DNA from: Chloroflexota bacterium | GTDB taxonomy: Bacteria > Chloroflexota > Ktedonobacteria > Ktedonobacterales > Ktedonobacteraceae | DNA: 64,000 bases | Reading direction: 5' to 3' | Assembly: GCA_005881495.1 (NCBI GenBank) | Contig: VBHI01000226.1 | Span: 5,573 to 69,572, forward strand | Shown here: in pieces, positions 8,778 to 18,183 of the stretch | Layout: each line of letters opens with the position of its first letter | Position numbering within the stretch: position 1 is the first letter of the stretch | Notes under the pieces: model-generated | The model's database searches: none | The model's input: the letters and a program-made list of their open reading frames with translations, nothing else | Told to the model about the DNA's origin: nothing | Translations under genes and position numbers: made by a program

Positions 8778-9221
8778 CTAACGGCCAATGCCCGGTACGA
8801 AGCTCAAGATGATAAGAGCACTAAACATAATGGTAGCCAGTATGGCGATTAGCCTTAAATCCTGACGCACATAGGCGTAGTGTTCTGCGGTGACCAGGGT
8901 AGCAGCGGCCCGCTGCTGAGCTTTTTGCGTTGCCTGGCGACGAGAGGCTACTCGGGCAGCGGCGCTCCCCTTTGGGGAGGCTACAGTGGTAGCAGTCGTG
9001 TCTTTCGCCTCACTCTGCTTTGTCTCGCTACGTTTGGCTGTACTTTGCCTGTCTTCAGCAGGGGCTGCGACAGCCGTTACGCTGGCGGCAGCAGGTTCAG
9101 CATTACTGGTGTCCTCAAGCTCCTGTTCAGCCGGGACTTGACGCACCAATTCAATATTTTTCTGTACTTTTGGCCTATTACGCTGTGCTCCACCCCGCGT
9201 GGACGTAGTCTTCTTTGGCAT
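8778..9221 (-). CDS. Ala/Lys-rich single-pass membrane protein, unknown function
   Basis: 147-aa protein. The first 110 residues are basic and low-complexity (Ala, Thr, Lys, Gln rich), then one hydrophobic segment near residues 122-142 (LIAILATIMFSALIILSFV) ends in a short GIGR tail, giving a C-terminal anchor with a cytoplasmic, probably disordered N-terminal region. The ATG at 9221 follows AAGGAG. No family is recognised; the basic tail could bind nucleic acid or the membrane surface, but this is not shown. Confidence 0.7.
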   Translation of the reverse strand: MPKKTTSTRGGAQRNRPKVQKNIELVRQVPAEQELEDTSNAEPAAASVTAVAAPAEDRQSTAKRSETKQSEAKDTTATTVASPKGSAAARVASRRQATQKAQQRAAATLVTAEHYAYVRQDLRLIAILATIMFSALIILSFVPGIGR

Positions 9222-9319
9222 CCTTCATCACTCCTTGCCCGAAAAAATGTACATATATTGAGGTCATTATACACGAAGGAACAATATCAGTCGAGAGGGT
9301 AACTGAATCGAGTTCACAT

Positions 9320-9937
9320 TCAAGAAAAGGAACGGCTTTCCACCATACCGTTATGCACCAGCAAAGGTCGGCAACTGGAACGTTCAATCAACTCGACTGG
9401 CAGCGTGATTTGCGTAGACTGCTTGTCGGGCTGTTGAATACGTTCGAGTAATAAGGCGATACATGTCTGTCCCATAGTAGCAATAGGTTGCGCTATCGTA
9501 GTGAGGGCGGGTTGAAATGCGGAAGCGTAGAAGATATCGTCATATCCAATAATGGAGAGGTCTTCGGGCACTCGAATTCCCTGTTTATGAAGCGCGTTCA
9601 TCGCACCAAGAGCCATCAAATCATTAAAGACGAAGACGGCAGTAAGATCGGAGCGACGTTGGAGGAGTTCTTGCATGGCCTGATAACCGCTATCATAGCG
9701 TCCGTTCCCGATAGCAAAGTCCTCCGTGGTGAGTTCGATCCCGGCCTCAGACAGCGCCTGTCGAAAGCCGACAATTCGAGATGTTACGTAAGAAAGAGGT
9801 TGAGAGAAGGTGATGCATCCTATACGCCGGTGATTCAGACGGAGCAGATATTGCCCTGCAAGATACCCTCCCTGATGGTTGTTGACCATCACCTGATCCA
9901 TGCCAGGTACAGGTATATCGATATTCGTGAGTATAAA
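9320..9937 (-). pseudogene. LacI-family repressor remnant, N-terminal HTH lost
   Basis: The frame from about 9937 to the stop at 9320 encodes the C-terminal part of a LacI/GalR sugar-binding repressor: TNIDIPVPGMDQVMVNN, then HRRIGCI, FNDLMALGAMNAL, VPEDLSIIGYDDIFYAS and LTTIAQP. The DNA-binding helix-turn-helix and about the first 110 residues are missing. The upstream edge runs directly into a GH3 glycosidase fragment on the same strand in another frame, so a deletion fused the two genes. As it stands the product could not bind DNA. It originally would have regulated the neighbouring sugar genes. Confidence 0.85.
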
Positions 9938-10543
9938 TAGGAGTTTTCCGAGGCGGAAATGCCGTTCACCAGGTTATAGGCGGCCATGATAGTCCACGGC
10001 TGGGTCTCGCGTACAGCGGCGCGGAAGGGCAGCAAATACATTTCGCGCAGCGCCCGTTCGCGCACCTCGGAACTGATGCTGAAGCGCTCGAACTCTTCGT
10101 CGTTACAGACATAATGCTTGATCGAGGCACCCACCCCTTCCTGTTGTAGACCAGTGATGTAGGCCACGGCCAGGCGAGCAGACAGGTAGGGGTCTTCGGA
10201 GAAACATTCAAAATTGCGTCCACCGAGTGGGGAACGCTGGATGTTGACTGTGGGTGCCAGGAGCACCCTTCATGTGCGCTTCCCGCGCCAATGCCTGCCC
10301 AACCCGTTCAAGCAGGTCGATGTTCCATGTCGAGGCAAGTGAAATCTCTGCCGGGAAGCAGGCAGCCTTCACACCGCCCGTGATACCTCCCGCTCCACGG
10401 GCTCCATTGGGGCCGTCGGTCATTTTTAAGGAGGGGATACCCAGTCGCTCTACCGGGACCGTATACCAGTCATGCGTGCCAGCAAGCAGCGCGACTTTTT
10501 CCTGGAGGGTCATCTGACCAAGCAGTTCTTCTACATCAGGCAT
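9938..10543 (-). pseudogene. GH3 beta-glucosidase N-terminal remnant, frameshifted and truncated
   Basis: From the ATG at 10543 (AAAGGAG upstream) the frame reads MPDVEELLGQMTLQEKVALL and KMTDGPNGARG, typical of GH3 beta-glucosidases, as far as about 10262. The homologous sequence then continues in another frame (LLAPTVNIQRSPLGGRNFE, SIKHYVCNDEE, MAAYNLVNG) until about 9940, where it breaks into the LacI remnant. A small deletion near 10254-10266 caused the shift, and about three quarters of the enzyme, including the catalytic Asp region, is gone. The product is certainly inactive. Confidence 0.88.
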
Positions 10544-10563
10544 AGTTTCTTTACTCCTTTCGG

Positions 10564-11664
10564 CTATTTAGCCCAATCCATGGGGGCCGGCTGTGGAAAC
10601 TCCGAGGTGATCTGCACCCGACGCCCTTCGCGAAACGCCGTCTCAATGCCACAGACGATATCTACGACATGCGCGGCTTGCGCACCGGTGATCCGTTGCG
10701 GGCGATTTTCTTGCATGGCCTCGGCCATATCCAACACACCGCGACTCCATTCTACACCAGCATGAGGGTCTTCTGCAGTATTGCCAGCATAGGGTTCTTT
10801 CACATAAGGAAGCGGTTCGTATATGCCGCCAAAATCCGCATACTCCACCGTGCCATTAAAGTCATGCCAATTGCTCAAAAACAGCGAGCCTTTGTCACCA
10901 TGGAACTCAATCCCCCGTTGCTTGCTCTGAAAGCTCACATAGAAGTTGGTCGTCAAGCGTGCCACCGCTCCATTGGCAAATTCGATCGCCGCGATGGAGA
11001 AATCGGGCGTCGTAATGTGGAAAGGAACTCCTTCTTGCGTGACCCGATCAGGGTAGAGGACCTTCCCAAAGGCGGTCACACTACGTGCAGGACCGAAGAT
11101 CGTCGTCAGAATGGTCAGCGGATAGACCGCGACATCGAAGAGCGGACCGACCTCGTAAAAAGGGTCAGGTGCAGGGTGCCAGGACTCGATGCGCCCCCAG
11201 TTGACCTCCGCGTAGGCCACACGCACTGTGCCAAGCAGATCATCGCGAATAGCTTTCCATGCGGTCTGCTGCCCTTCACCCAGCATCGTGATAGGAGCAC
11301 ACCCAAAATAGCGGCCTTTTTCCTCTGCCAGTGCGACCAACTTCCAGGCTTCTTCTGACGTGAGCGCAATGGGCTTTTCGCTGTAGACGTGCTTGCCTGC
11401 ATTCAGACACTGTGTAATCACGTCAACGTGCGCATGGTGAATGGTCAGATTGATGACCAGCTCGACTTCATCATCCGCTAAAATCGCGTCGAGGGAGGGA
11501 TACACCTTGCCCCCAAAGATGGCAACAAAGTCCTCGGCGCGTTTGAGCGTACGAGATGTGGCTCCCAGCAATTTCAGTTGTGAATAGGGCCGCAATGTTT
11601 TTCCGTAGGCTTCGGCGATATTGCCACAGCCGACGACCGCAATGTTGAGGGGTTTGTGATCCAT
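10564..11664 (-). CDS. Gfo/Idh/MocA family oxidoreductase (A)
   Basis: 366-aa NAD(P)-dependent sugar or inositol oxidoreductase. The N-terminal Rossmann domain starts IAVVGCGNIAEAYG; the signature VYSEKPIA near residue 95 carries the catalytic Lys of the EKP motif; the C-terminal alpha/beta domain follows with FDVAVYPLTIL, where the D-x-x-x-Y pattern resembles the usual D-x-G-x-H site. The ATG at 11664 opens the frame. It lies just upstream of the broken GH3/LacI genes in the same direction, so it belonged to a sugar-catabolism operon. The substrate cannot be read. A second, diverged family member follows upstream. Confidence 0.9.
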   Translation of the reverse strand: MDHKPLNIAVVGCGNIAEAYGKTLRPYSQLKLLGATSRTLKRAEDFVAIFGGKVYPSLDAILADDEVELVINLTIHHAHVDVITQCLNAGKHVYSEKPIALTSEEAWKLVALAEEKGRYFGCAPITMLGEGQQTAWKAIRDDLLGTVRVAYAEVNWGRIESWHPAPDPFYEVGPLFDVAVYPLTILTTIFGPARSVTAFGKVLYPDRVTQEGVPFHITTPDFSIAAIEFANGAVARLTTNFYVSFQSKQRGIEFHGDKGSLFLSNWHDFNGTVEYADFGGIYEPLPYVKEPYAGNTAEDPHAGVEWSRGVLDMAEAMQENRPQRITGAQAAHVVDIVCGIETAFREGRRVQITSEFPQPAPMDWAK

Positions 11665-11912
11665 ACTTGCTTTCCCTTTCTCGTTTCCATTTCGGACTTC
11701 TCTCTGCTCTGCAGAACGAACTACTCACGTCTTCTCCCAGAGTGAATGTACCTGTGTGATCGCCTCCAGGAGGCAAGGGTCTGCCCGCGAATCAGCAGCA
11801 CTCGTGGGAGACACTCCCTGCTCCCGAAGGCGATCACTCTTTCACAGCGAGGTTTTTTCATGCCGCCTCCTGAGAGGCCGAAGGGGCCACTTGGGAGAGC
11901 GGGCAAGCCACG
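11665..11912 (-). other. 248-bp spacer between two Gfo/Idh genes with inverted repeats
   Basis: Contains a 10-bp inverted repeat (11756-11765 and 11828-11837, GTGATCGCCT and complement) enclosing a smaller CCTCC-A-GGAGG hairpin at 11763-11773. It may be a processed or attenuating mRNA segment, or an operator left over from the decayed regulon. No ORF is supported. Confidence 0.4.
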
Positions 11913-12983
11913 TTATTCGCGTAGTGCGTCGATAATCATCTCAAAGAGATCAAGATCGTTCAGGAAATCCTCAGCTGTCGTCTTGGGTTGCAAGTTCTGG
12001 CTGACGACCTCATGGAAGTGGAGCAGTTCTACAGTGTACGCATCGGTGAAGGTCGGTCGAAGCTCGCGCTCTTCAAAGGCCTCGCCCTGCGTTTCATTGA
12101 TAAAGAGCCGCGTGGGCAGCTGGCGAATGTAGGGGGTGTCATATTGGACACGGATCTCTTTGGTCTCACTATAGACGGTGAGATGGGCATCGAAGCGACG
12201 ATTGTGATCGATGCCGGTTTCAAAGCTGACCGTGAAGTTCTCATACTCAAAGAGCGCGGTCAGGAAGCTGCCCCACTGCCGTGCTGCAATGACCCTCCTG
12301 GGCATACCGAGCAATTCGCGCATGGCTGAGAGATCATGGCTGCTCAATCCACAGAGCAGGCGATAGGTACCCACCAACTGCGGGGGAGCACCGCCGATCG
12401 CTTCCTTGACCAGTCGGCTGGCACGCTCAGCACGATCTTGCATCGCCTCTGGTGGAATATCTCCTGGACGCAACACGACACTGGATTGCTCCACAAATTG
12501 GGTGTTCTGACCAATAATGTCGCGTACCCTGGCATAATTGATCTTCTCAAGCGCATGGATGTGCTCCGCAGCCTCGACAAAGGCGGGAGCATAGCGGCGC
12601 ATGTAACCTACCATGACCTGGACTCCTGCCTCGTCGCGAGCTTTGATGATCGCCTCGGCATCCTGGCGTGTCAGGCACATGGGTTTCTCAATCAGGACAT
12701 GCTTGCCATGTTGAATGGCGGCCAGGGCAGTATCGGTGTGATATTCATCGCTATTCAACACGAAGACCGCGTCGAGATCGCTTTGTCCGGCCATATCGGT
12801 ATAGTCGGTATAGCGGTGTTCGGCAGGCACGTTATAGCGTTCTCCCAGGGCGCTGAGCAATTCCTGCGAGATATCACAGATGGCCGTAATCTCAAACTTA
12901 TCTGAGTATTCCTGCAGAATGGGCAGGTGGACGATCTGGGCGATTTCGCCTAACCCGACCAGTCCTACTTTGATCTTCGTCAT
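11913..12983 (-). CDS. Gfo/Idh/MocA family oxidoreductase (B)
   Basis: 356-aa member of the same superfamily as its neighbour but only distantly similar. It has KVGLVGLGEIAQIVHLPIL for dinucleotide binding, HGKHVLIEKPMCL near residue 95 with the EKP Lys, and YMRRYAPAF plus GLSSHDLSAMRELLG in the C-terminal domain, where SSHD supplies the usual Asp/His pair. The ATG at 12983 is used; a TTG two codons upstream is possible. It probably oxidises or epimerises a sugar or cyclitol imported by the now-broken ABC transporter whose remnant lies upstream. Confidence 0.9.
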   Translation of the reverse strand: MTKIKVGLVGLGEIAQIVHLPILQEYSDKFEITAICDISQELLSALGERYNVPAEHRYTDYTDMAGQSDLDAVFVLNSDEYHTDTALAAIQHGKHVLIEKPMCLTRQDAEAIIKARDEAGVQVMVGYMRRYAPAFVEAAEHIHALEKINYARVRDIIGQNTQFVEQSSVVLRPGDIPPEAMQDRAERASRLVKEAIGGAPPQLVGTYRLLCGLSSHDLSAMRELLGMPRRVIAARQWGSFLTALFEYENFTVSFETGIDHNRRFDAHLTVYSETKEIRVQYDTPYIRQLPTRLFINETQGEAFEERELRPTFTDAYTVELLHFHEVVSQNLQPKTTAEDFLNDLDLFEMIIDALRE

Positions 12984-13043
12984 TGTCAATGCTGCTTTCT
13001 CACTTAGAGGTGTTACGTATGCGCTTTACGATTTTCGCATCCC

Positions 13044-13262
13044 CTAGCCTTTGACCGCTCCTGCGACCACCCCCTGCACCATGTATTTCTGTATGAACAG
13101 GAAGAAGATAATGGTAGGAATAGACGCCAGGCTGGCCGCCGCCATCAAGCTTCCCCAGTCCGTTGAATACTGCTGCATGAACATCTGGATACCCACCGGA
13201 ATGGTCATCGTATTGGGGTCGCGCAGGAAGATACTGGCGATCAGGAACTCATTATAGCATAG
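13044..13262 (-). pseudogene. carbohydrate ABC transporter permease, C-terminal remnant
   Basis: The minus strand encodes about 70 residues ending at a TAG at 13044-13046: YNEFLIASIFLRDPNTMTIP, then FMQQYSTDWG, SLMAAASLASIPTIIFFLFI and QKYMVQGVVAGAVKG. This matches the C terminus of MalG/UgpE-type sugar permeases. The upstream two thirds, including the EAA loop, is absent: sequence beyond about 13262 is unrelated. It would have been the inner-membrane part of the sugar importer of this locus. Too short to function. Confidence 0.85.
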
Positions 13263-13357
13263 GCGGAATACAGTGAAAATATCGCGTGAAGGACTGGACT
13301 TGAGGAAGGACTACTGTAACAAAGAAGCGCTCAAAAGGTGCAAAAAGCGACGGAGCA

Positions 13358-13678
13358 TCAAGTACGTGCGAGAAAGCCGAACCAGAGGAGCAAAGCACCA
13401 ACCACTAAAAGCGTGATGGCCAGTTGAAAGACGATCCCATCCGAATCGCGGGGCAAGAGAAGGAAGAGAAGACCACAGAGCAGCACACTGAAGCCAATGC
13501 TCACGAGCCGACCAAGTTGATGCTCGAAGGACCGATGAGATACGATCCTGTTGCAGTCCTCGCAAGAAGAACGTTGCAGGTGATGAAAGCAGAAGCACTG
13601 CAGACAAGACGGACAAATTGTGCCGGGCTGAGAACAACCTGGTGCCTCACACATACACTTCTCCTCTTGCTGGTCCAT
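13358..13678 (-). CDS. zinc-ribbon / B-box-like membrane protein
   Basis: 106-aa protein. The first 45 residues are Cys/His rich (CMCEAPGCSQ, CPSCLQCFCFHHLQ, CEDCNR) and look like one or two zinc-binding modules; then come two hydrophobic segments near residues 55-75 and 82-102, giving a small cytoplasmic zinc domain anchored in the membrane. The ATG at 13678 follows GAGAGGAAG and was preferred over an in-frame ATG at 13714. No function is known. It lies just past the decayed sugar locus. Confidence 0.7.
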   Translation of the reverse strand: MDQQEEKCMCEAPGCSQPGTICPSCLQCFCFHHLQRSSCEDCNRIVSHRSFEHQLGRLVSIGFSVLLCGLLFLLLPRDSDGIVFQLAITLLVVGALLLWFGFLART

Positions 13679-13888
13679 CGGCTTCCTCTCTACGAAATGT
13701 GCAGAAACTTTCATTTTCCAGGCTGGCTATCGTCTCTCGTTCATCAATATGGTAATCTTGTATTATTATATGACAATAAAGGTCAATGTTGGATAAGCAT
13801 GTCATAATTTACCTGTTTCACTACAGCCCTGGAGCAGAAATATCTATTTTCTCTAGTACGAGATAGTACGACTACAGGAGCAATCGCC

Positions 13889-14722
13889 ATGAAAAAAATT
13901 GTCGTCACGGGAGGTAGTGGGAAGGCGGGTCACGCAACGATCAAAGAACTCGTGGAGCGTGATTATGACGTTTTGAACGTGGATCTCTTACCACCACGCG
14001 AGCGTCTGTGCCCCTATCTCAAAACGGACCTGATGGAGTTGGGGCAGGTCTTTGAAGTACTCCAGGGAGCCGGTGCAGTCATCCACATGGGCGCCATACC
14101 GGCCCCTGATCTCCAGCCACCAGAGTCGATCTTCCGTCACAATACCCTGACCACGTATAACGTTTTCAGCGCGGCGGTCTCACTTGGGTTACAAAAAGTG
14201 GTATGGGCGTCGAGCGAAACGACGCTAGGCTTACCGTTTGACCGTGTGAAGCCGGCTTATGCGCCCATCGATGAAGGCCATCCGCTCTATCCTGAATCCA
14301 GCTATGCGCTCTCCAAGGTCATCTCTGAAGAAATGGCACGCCAATTCAATCGCTGGAGTGGTATCCCCTTTGTAGGGTTGCGCTTCTCCAACGTGATGCT
14401 GCCACAGGACTATGAGCGCTTTCCTTCGTTCTCCAAGGATCCCACTCTTCGGAAGTGGAACCTGTGGGGGTACGTTGACGCCCGTGATGTCGGTCAGAGC
14501 TGTCGGCTCGCGCTGGAGGCGGATACCACCGGAGCTGAGGTCTTCATCATAGCGGCGGCGGATACGGTTATGAATCGTCCCAGCCGCGAACTGCTGGCAG
14601 AAGTCTTCCCAGGCGTCCCACTGCGCGGCGAGATCGGGGAATTTGAGTCGCTGCTTTCCAGCGAGAAAGCGCGTAACGTGCTCGGCTATCGCCCGCAGTA
14701 CTCCTGGCGCACTGCCTCCTGA
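13889..14722 (+). CDS. NAD-dependent epimerase/dehydratase family protein
   Basis: 277-aa extended short-chain dehydrogenase. Gly-rich dinucleotide motif VVTGGSGKAG at the N terminus, VIHMGAIPAP, then an active-site pair in SSYALSK (Tyr-x3-Lys, near residue 137). The overall pattern is like uronate dehydrogenases or UDP-sugar epimerases, but the substrate is not clear. At 277 aa it is shorter than most epimerases, and it ends soon after LGYRPQYSWR as in the uronate dehydrogenase branch. It may belong with the sugar locus on its left, though it is on the opposite strand. Confidence 0.85.
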   Translation: MKKIVVTGGSGKAGHATIKELVERDYDVLNVDLLPPRERLCPYLKTDLMELGQVFEVLQGAGAVIHMGAIPAPDLQPPESIFRHNTLTTYNVFSAAVSLGLQKVVWASSETTLGLPFDRVKPAYAPIDEGHPLYPESSYALSKVISEEMARQFNRWSGIPFVGLRFSNVMLPQDYERFPSFSKDPTLRKWNLWGYVDARDVGQSCRLALEADTTGAEVFIIAAADTVMNRPSRELLAEVFPGVPLRGEIGEFESLLSSEKARNVLGYRPQYSWRTAS

Positions 14723-14777
14723 GAGAGCGCAAGAGCACATGCGGTCAACCTGCCACTATTCATACTCTTTCCAGGTA

Positions 14778-14786
14778 TGCTATAAT
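14778..14786 (+). promoter_or_regulatory. extended -10 promoter for mnmA-lepA
   Basis: TGCTATAAT at 14778-14786 is a perfect -10 with the TGn extension; the -35 region is weak. Transcription would start near 14793, about 90 nt before mnmA. Confidence 0.55.
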
Positions 14787-14817
14787 ATGCTTGTTTGCAG
14801 CGCGTGGAACAGGAAGA

Positions 14818-14849
14818 GACTAGCCCACACCATAGGCTAGTCCTTTTTT
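14818..14849 (+). terminator. intrinsic terminator inside the mnmA leader (attenuator candidate)
   Basis: GACTAGCC (14818-14825) pairs with GGCTAGTC (14835-14842), followed after one C by six T residues. It lies between the promoter at 14786 and the mnmA start at 14884, so it would end most transcripts unless read through. Confidence 0.65.
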
Positions 14850-14883
14850 CTACCTGGCAAGTTAGATACAGGAGCAGAGCATT

Positions 14884-16056
14884 ATGTCGAGAATAGTCGT
14901 CGCAATGAGCGGCGGCGTGGATAGTTCGGTCGCCGCCGCACTATTGCAAGAGCAAGGCCACGAGGTAATTGGGATCATGTTGCGCCTCTGGTCTGAACCG
15001 GGTGTTATCGAAGACGATGGTGTTGAGCGAGTCGTCCAAAATAAATGCTGCTCCCTAGAATCAGTTGATGACGCAAGACGTGTCGCACGTTTGCTCGATA
15101 TTCCGTTTTACCTGGTTAACGTAGAGCAGGAGTTTAAGAATACAGTCGTGGACATGTTCTACGAGGAGTACGTGGCAGGCCGCACACCCAACCCCTGCCT
15201 GACATGCAACCGCCATATTCGCTTCACAGTGATGCTTAACCGGGCACTCGCGCTTGATGCGGATTACCTGGCAACAGGCCATTATGTGCGCGTGGATGAC
15301 CATCCTATTACAGGCAAGCGCAGGTTACGACGCGGGATTGATGCTGAGAAGGACCAATCATATGTACTGCATGTGCTTAACCAGCACCAACTCGCTCATG
15401 CTTGCTTTCCACTCGGCTCGTTCACAAAATCACAGGTTCGAGCGATGGCAGCAGAACGCGGCATGACGGTGGCGACAAAGGCAGAGAGCCAGGAAATATG
15501 TTTTGTTGCACAGAACGATTATCGTGGTTTTATTGATCGCTATGGGGCCAGTGCTCTAGCGGAACGAGAACCCATTAGCACAGGCGTAGACGGTACAGCT
15601 TACGGCGCAAAGCCGCTGATTTCACTGCCAAGGCCAGGCCCAATCTTTGATCAAATTGGCACACCTTTGGGTCGCCATCGCGGACTCGCCTTCTACACCA
15701 TCGGGCAGCGCAAAGGTCTCGGCCTGACCTCTCGCGAACCCTTGCACGTACTCAAGATCGATGCTGCTCAAAATGCGCTCATCGTTGGCCCTGCAACGGC
15801 GTTAGAGAGAACGAACTTTACTGTTGGAAAAATGCACTATGTGAGCGGCGATATTCCAACCAGGCCGTTCGAGGCAAACGCACGTATACGCTATAAGGCA
15901 CGAGAGGAACATGCGCTGGTGACTCCCCTGGAGAGGAATCGTGTGAACGTGACACTTTTACGCCCACAGCGTTCGATTACACCTGGACAAGCAGCCGTCT
16001 TCTATGGCGGTGAGGAGGGTGATGAGGTGTTGTGTGGAGGAATTATTGAAGAATGA
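14884..16056 (+). CDS. mnmA: tRNA-specific 2-thiouridylase MnmA
   Basis: 390-aa enzyme that adds sulfur to U34 of tRNA Glu, Gln and Lys. The PP-loop [10 protein letters not shown] at residues 9-18 binds ATP. The first catalytic Cys is in [14 protein letters not shown] near residue 102, and the second in [10 protein letters not shown] near 202. C-terminal tRNA-binding features include [12 protein letters not shown]. Length is close to the family norm (about 360-380). It overlaps lepA by 4 nt (ATGA), so the two are translated together. A leader with a terminator precedes it. One of its substrates, tRNA-Glu-UUC, is encoded in this window at 27.2 kb. Confidence 0.95.
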   Translation: MSRIVVAMSGGVDSSVAAALLQEQGHEVIGIMLRLWSEPGVIEDDGVERVVQNKCCSLESVDDARRVARLLDIPFYLVNVEQEFKNTVVDMFYEEYVAGRTPNPCLTCNRHIRFTVMLNRALALDADYLATGHYVRVDDHPITGKRRLRRGIDAEKDQSYVLHVLNQHQLAHACFPLGSFTKSQVRAMAAERGMTVATKAESQEICFVAQNDYRGFIDRYGASALAEREPISTGVDGTAYGAKPLISLPRPGPIFDQIGTPLGRHRGLAFYTIGQRKGLGLTSREPLHVLKIDAAQNALIVGPATALERTNFTVGKMHYVSGDIPTRPFEANARIRYKAREEHALVTPLERNRVNVTLLRPQRSITPGQAAVFYGGEEGDEVLCGGIIEE

Positions 16057-17790
16057 CCGATCAAGCACATATTAGGAATTTCTGTATTATCGCGCACATT
16101 GATCATGGAAAGTCAACATTGGCAGATCGCCTGTTAGAATTTACGGGAACTGTCTCCAGGCGGGAATTGATGGAACAGACGCTAGACCAGATGGATCTAG
16201 AGCGTGAAAAGGGCATCACCATCAAAGCCCAGGCGGTGCGCATGCGCTACACGGCGCTCAATGGCGCAGAGTACGAATTGAACCTGATAGATACTCCCGG
16301 CCATGTCGATTTCACCTATGAAGTGTCGCGCAGCCTCGCCGCCTGTGAAGGGGCATTACTGGTCATTGACTCCACGCAGGGCATTGAGGCACAGACGCTG
16401 GCTAACCTGTACCTGGCACTTGAAGCCGATCTGAGCATCATTCCTGTTATCAATAAGATTGATCTGCCCAGCGCCGATCCTGAACGCGTCTTGCAAGAGG
16501 TCGAGGAGGTCATTGGACTGCCGAAAGACGAGTGTATTCTTGCTTCGGCCAAAGAAGGTATCGGCACGCAGGAGATTTTAGAAGCCATTATCATGCAAGT
16601 TCCGCCTCCCAGGGGCAATCCTGCCGCGCCACTACGCGCCCTGGTCTTCGATTCTCACTATGATTCGTACAAGGGTGTCATCGCCTATGTGCGCATCGTT
16701 GATGGACAGTTGCACGAAGGGGAACGGCTGTCAATGATGGCAGCTGGCAGTACAACCGATATATTAGAAGTGGGCTATTTCCAGCCGCGCCTGATCTCCG
16801 CAGGCATACTCACTGCGGGAGAGGTTGGATATATCGCGACTGGGTTCAAAAATGTGAAAGATTGCCGTGTAGGTGACACAGTGACTACTCCCACCGCACT
16901 TGGTCACGTCGAGGCACTACCCGGCTACAAACCGGCCAAACCGATGGTTTTCGCGGGAATCTATCCAGTTGAAGGAAGCGACTATCCGCTTTTACGTGAT
17001 GCACTTGATCGTCTGAAGTTAAACGATGCCTCCCTTTTTTACGAGCCAGAAACCTCAAACGCGTTAGGCTTTGGCTTTCGCTGCGGCTTTTTGGGCCTAC
17101 TACACATGGAAATTATCCAGGAACGGCTGGAGCGGGAGTACGACATGGACATACTGGCCACCGCTCCAAGTGTAGAGTACTATGTCACACCTACGAACGG
17201 GCCATTGGTCAAAGTGGATAATCCATCAGATTTTCCTGCCTCCGGAGATATCGAGAAGATCGAAGAACCCTGGATGGATATATCCATTTTCACGCCTTCA
17301 CGCTATATCGGAACGATTATGGACCTTGTTACCTCGCGGCGCGGCATCTTCAAAGAGATGAAGTATATCGAACCTGAGCGCGTCTTATTGATGTATATCA
17401 TGCCGCTGCAAGAGCTGATTGTCGATTTTTACGACCAGCTCAAGTCGCGCACACAAGGATACGCGTCGCTCGACTACAGCTTTGGCGGCTATCAGGAAGC
17501 GGACCTGGTGAAGTTGGACATTCTCGTCAATGGTTATCCAGTGGATGCGCTATCACTGATTCTCCACCGGGACAAGGCCTATGCCCAGGGAAGAACGCTC
17601 ACGCATTATTGCTCGCGAATCGGTCAAAGCGTTGCGCAAAGACGTGCTGGCCAAATGTTACGGCGGTGACATTTCGCGTAAACGTAAATTGCTGGAGAAG
17701 CAAAAAGAGGGAAAGAAGCGCATGAAAATGGTGGGTAACGTGGAAATTCCACAGGAAGCTTTCATGGCGATATTATCACTGGGTGATTAG
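16053..17790 (+). pseudogene. lepA: elongation factor 4 (LepA), broken by a ~68-bp internal deletion with frameshift
   Basis: LepA is a ribosome-bound GTPase (back-translocase). G1 [10 protein letters not shown]3 DTPGHVD and G4 NKID are all present, and the frame runs well through domains II, III and V to DKAYAQGR (residue 514, about 17594). The normal C-terminal domain then needs about 26 residues before [20 protein letters not shown]. Here only 10 nt separate the two and the tail is in another frame (17596-17790). The first frame ends at 17669 with 24 unrelated residues. The protein made would lack most of the C-terminal tRNA-contacting domain. This is either a real mutation or a sequence error. 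Confidence 0.85.
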
Positions 17791-17825
17791 AATAGAGGGG
17801 GGAAAAAAAGATCTTGTAATGCCAG

Positions 17826-17872
17826 CAAGGACTAGATACTCTTGTTATCTAGTCCTTGTGTGTTTCTTTTCT
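17826..17872 (+). terminator. terminator after lepA
   Basis: Perfect 13-bp stem (17826-17838 with 17846-17858) and 7-nt loop, followed by a T-rich tract TGTGTTTCTTTT. Confidence 0.8.
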
Positions 17873-18096
17873 GCACAACTCCCGTGTCACGTCAACCGAG
17901 ATTTATTGCAAACATACGGGCAAGATAGACATTGTAATGCTGTTATGCCCTTAGCAACATCCCTCTGCTTACCCCCGCCAACCTGCGACATTAGCTGTCG
18001 TTTGGTACCGGCTACTCTGTGCAAACAAGAGATAGACGCGGATAAATCAGGAAATGGTCAGACGCTCAGAGGCTCGGATGCCCGCCTGCACGGGCT
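17873..18096. other. gene-free stretch downstream of the small minus-strand ORF
   Basis: No supported gene. On the minus strand this would be the 3' part of the transcript from the promoter at 18258-18286. A short GCCCG/CGGGC hairpin (about 18079-18095) follows the small ORF. No strong minus-strand terminator was found. Confidence 0.4.
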
Positions 18097-18156
18097 CTAC
18101 TTGTCAATCTGAAATACCATCCCTAAGAGGCGTACTGGTTTCTTCATTGGCTTCAT
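18097..18156 (-). CDS. 19-aa small ORF with strong translation and transcription signals
   Basis: ATG at 18156 follows AAAGGAG (18162-18168 on the + strand) at 5-nt spacing and reads 19 codons (MKPMKKPVRLLGMVFQIDK) to a TAG at 18097. The peptide is basic at the N terminus and hydrophobic in the middle. About 95 nt of leader with three hairpins and a near-consensus promoter precede it. No relative was recognised. It could be a signalling or antimicrobial peptide, a small membrane-associated protein, or a leader peptide whose translation matters more than the product. Confidence 0.5.
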   Translation of the reverse strand: MKPMKKPVRLLGMVFQIDK

Positions 18157-18183
18157 AAGGTCTCCTTTCGGATTTTACCAATG

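Noticed and set aside
10669..11358. 229-codon open frame on the + strand
   Set aside because: Antisense to a Gfo/Idh gene with recognisable motifs; composition not protein-like.
9320..13262. Genomic island or prophage remnant
   Set aside because: No integrase, attachment-site repeats or phage genes; the content is a normal sugar locus in decay.
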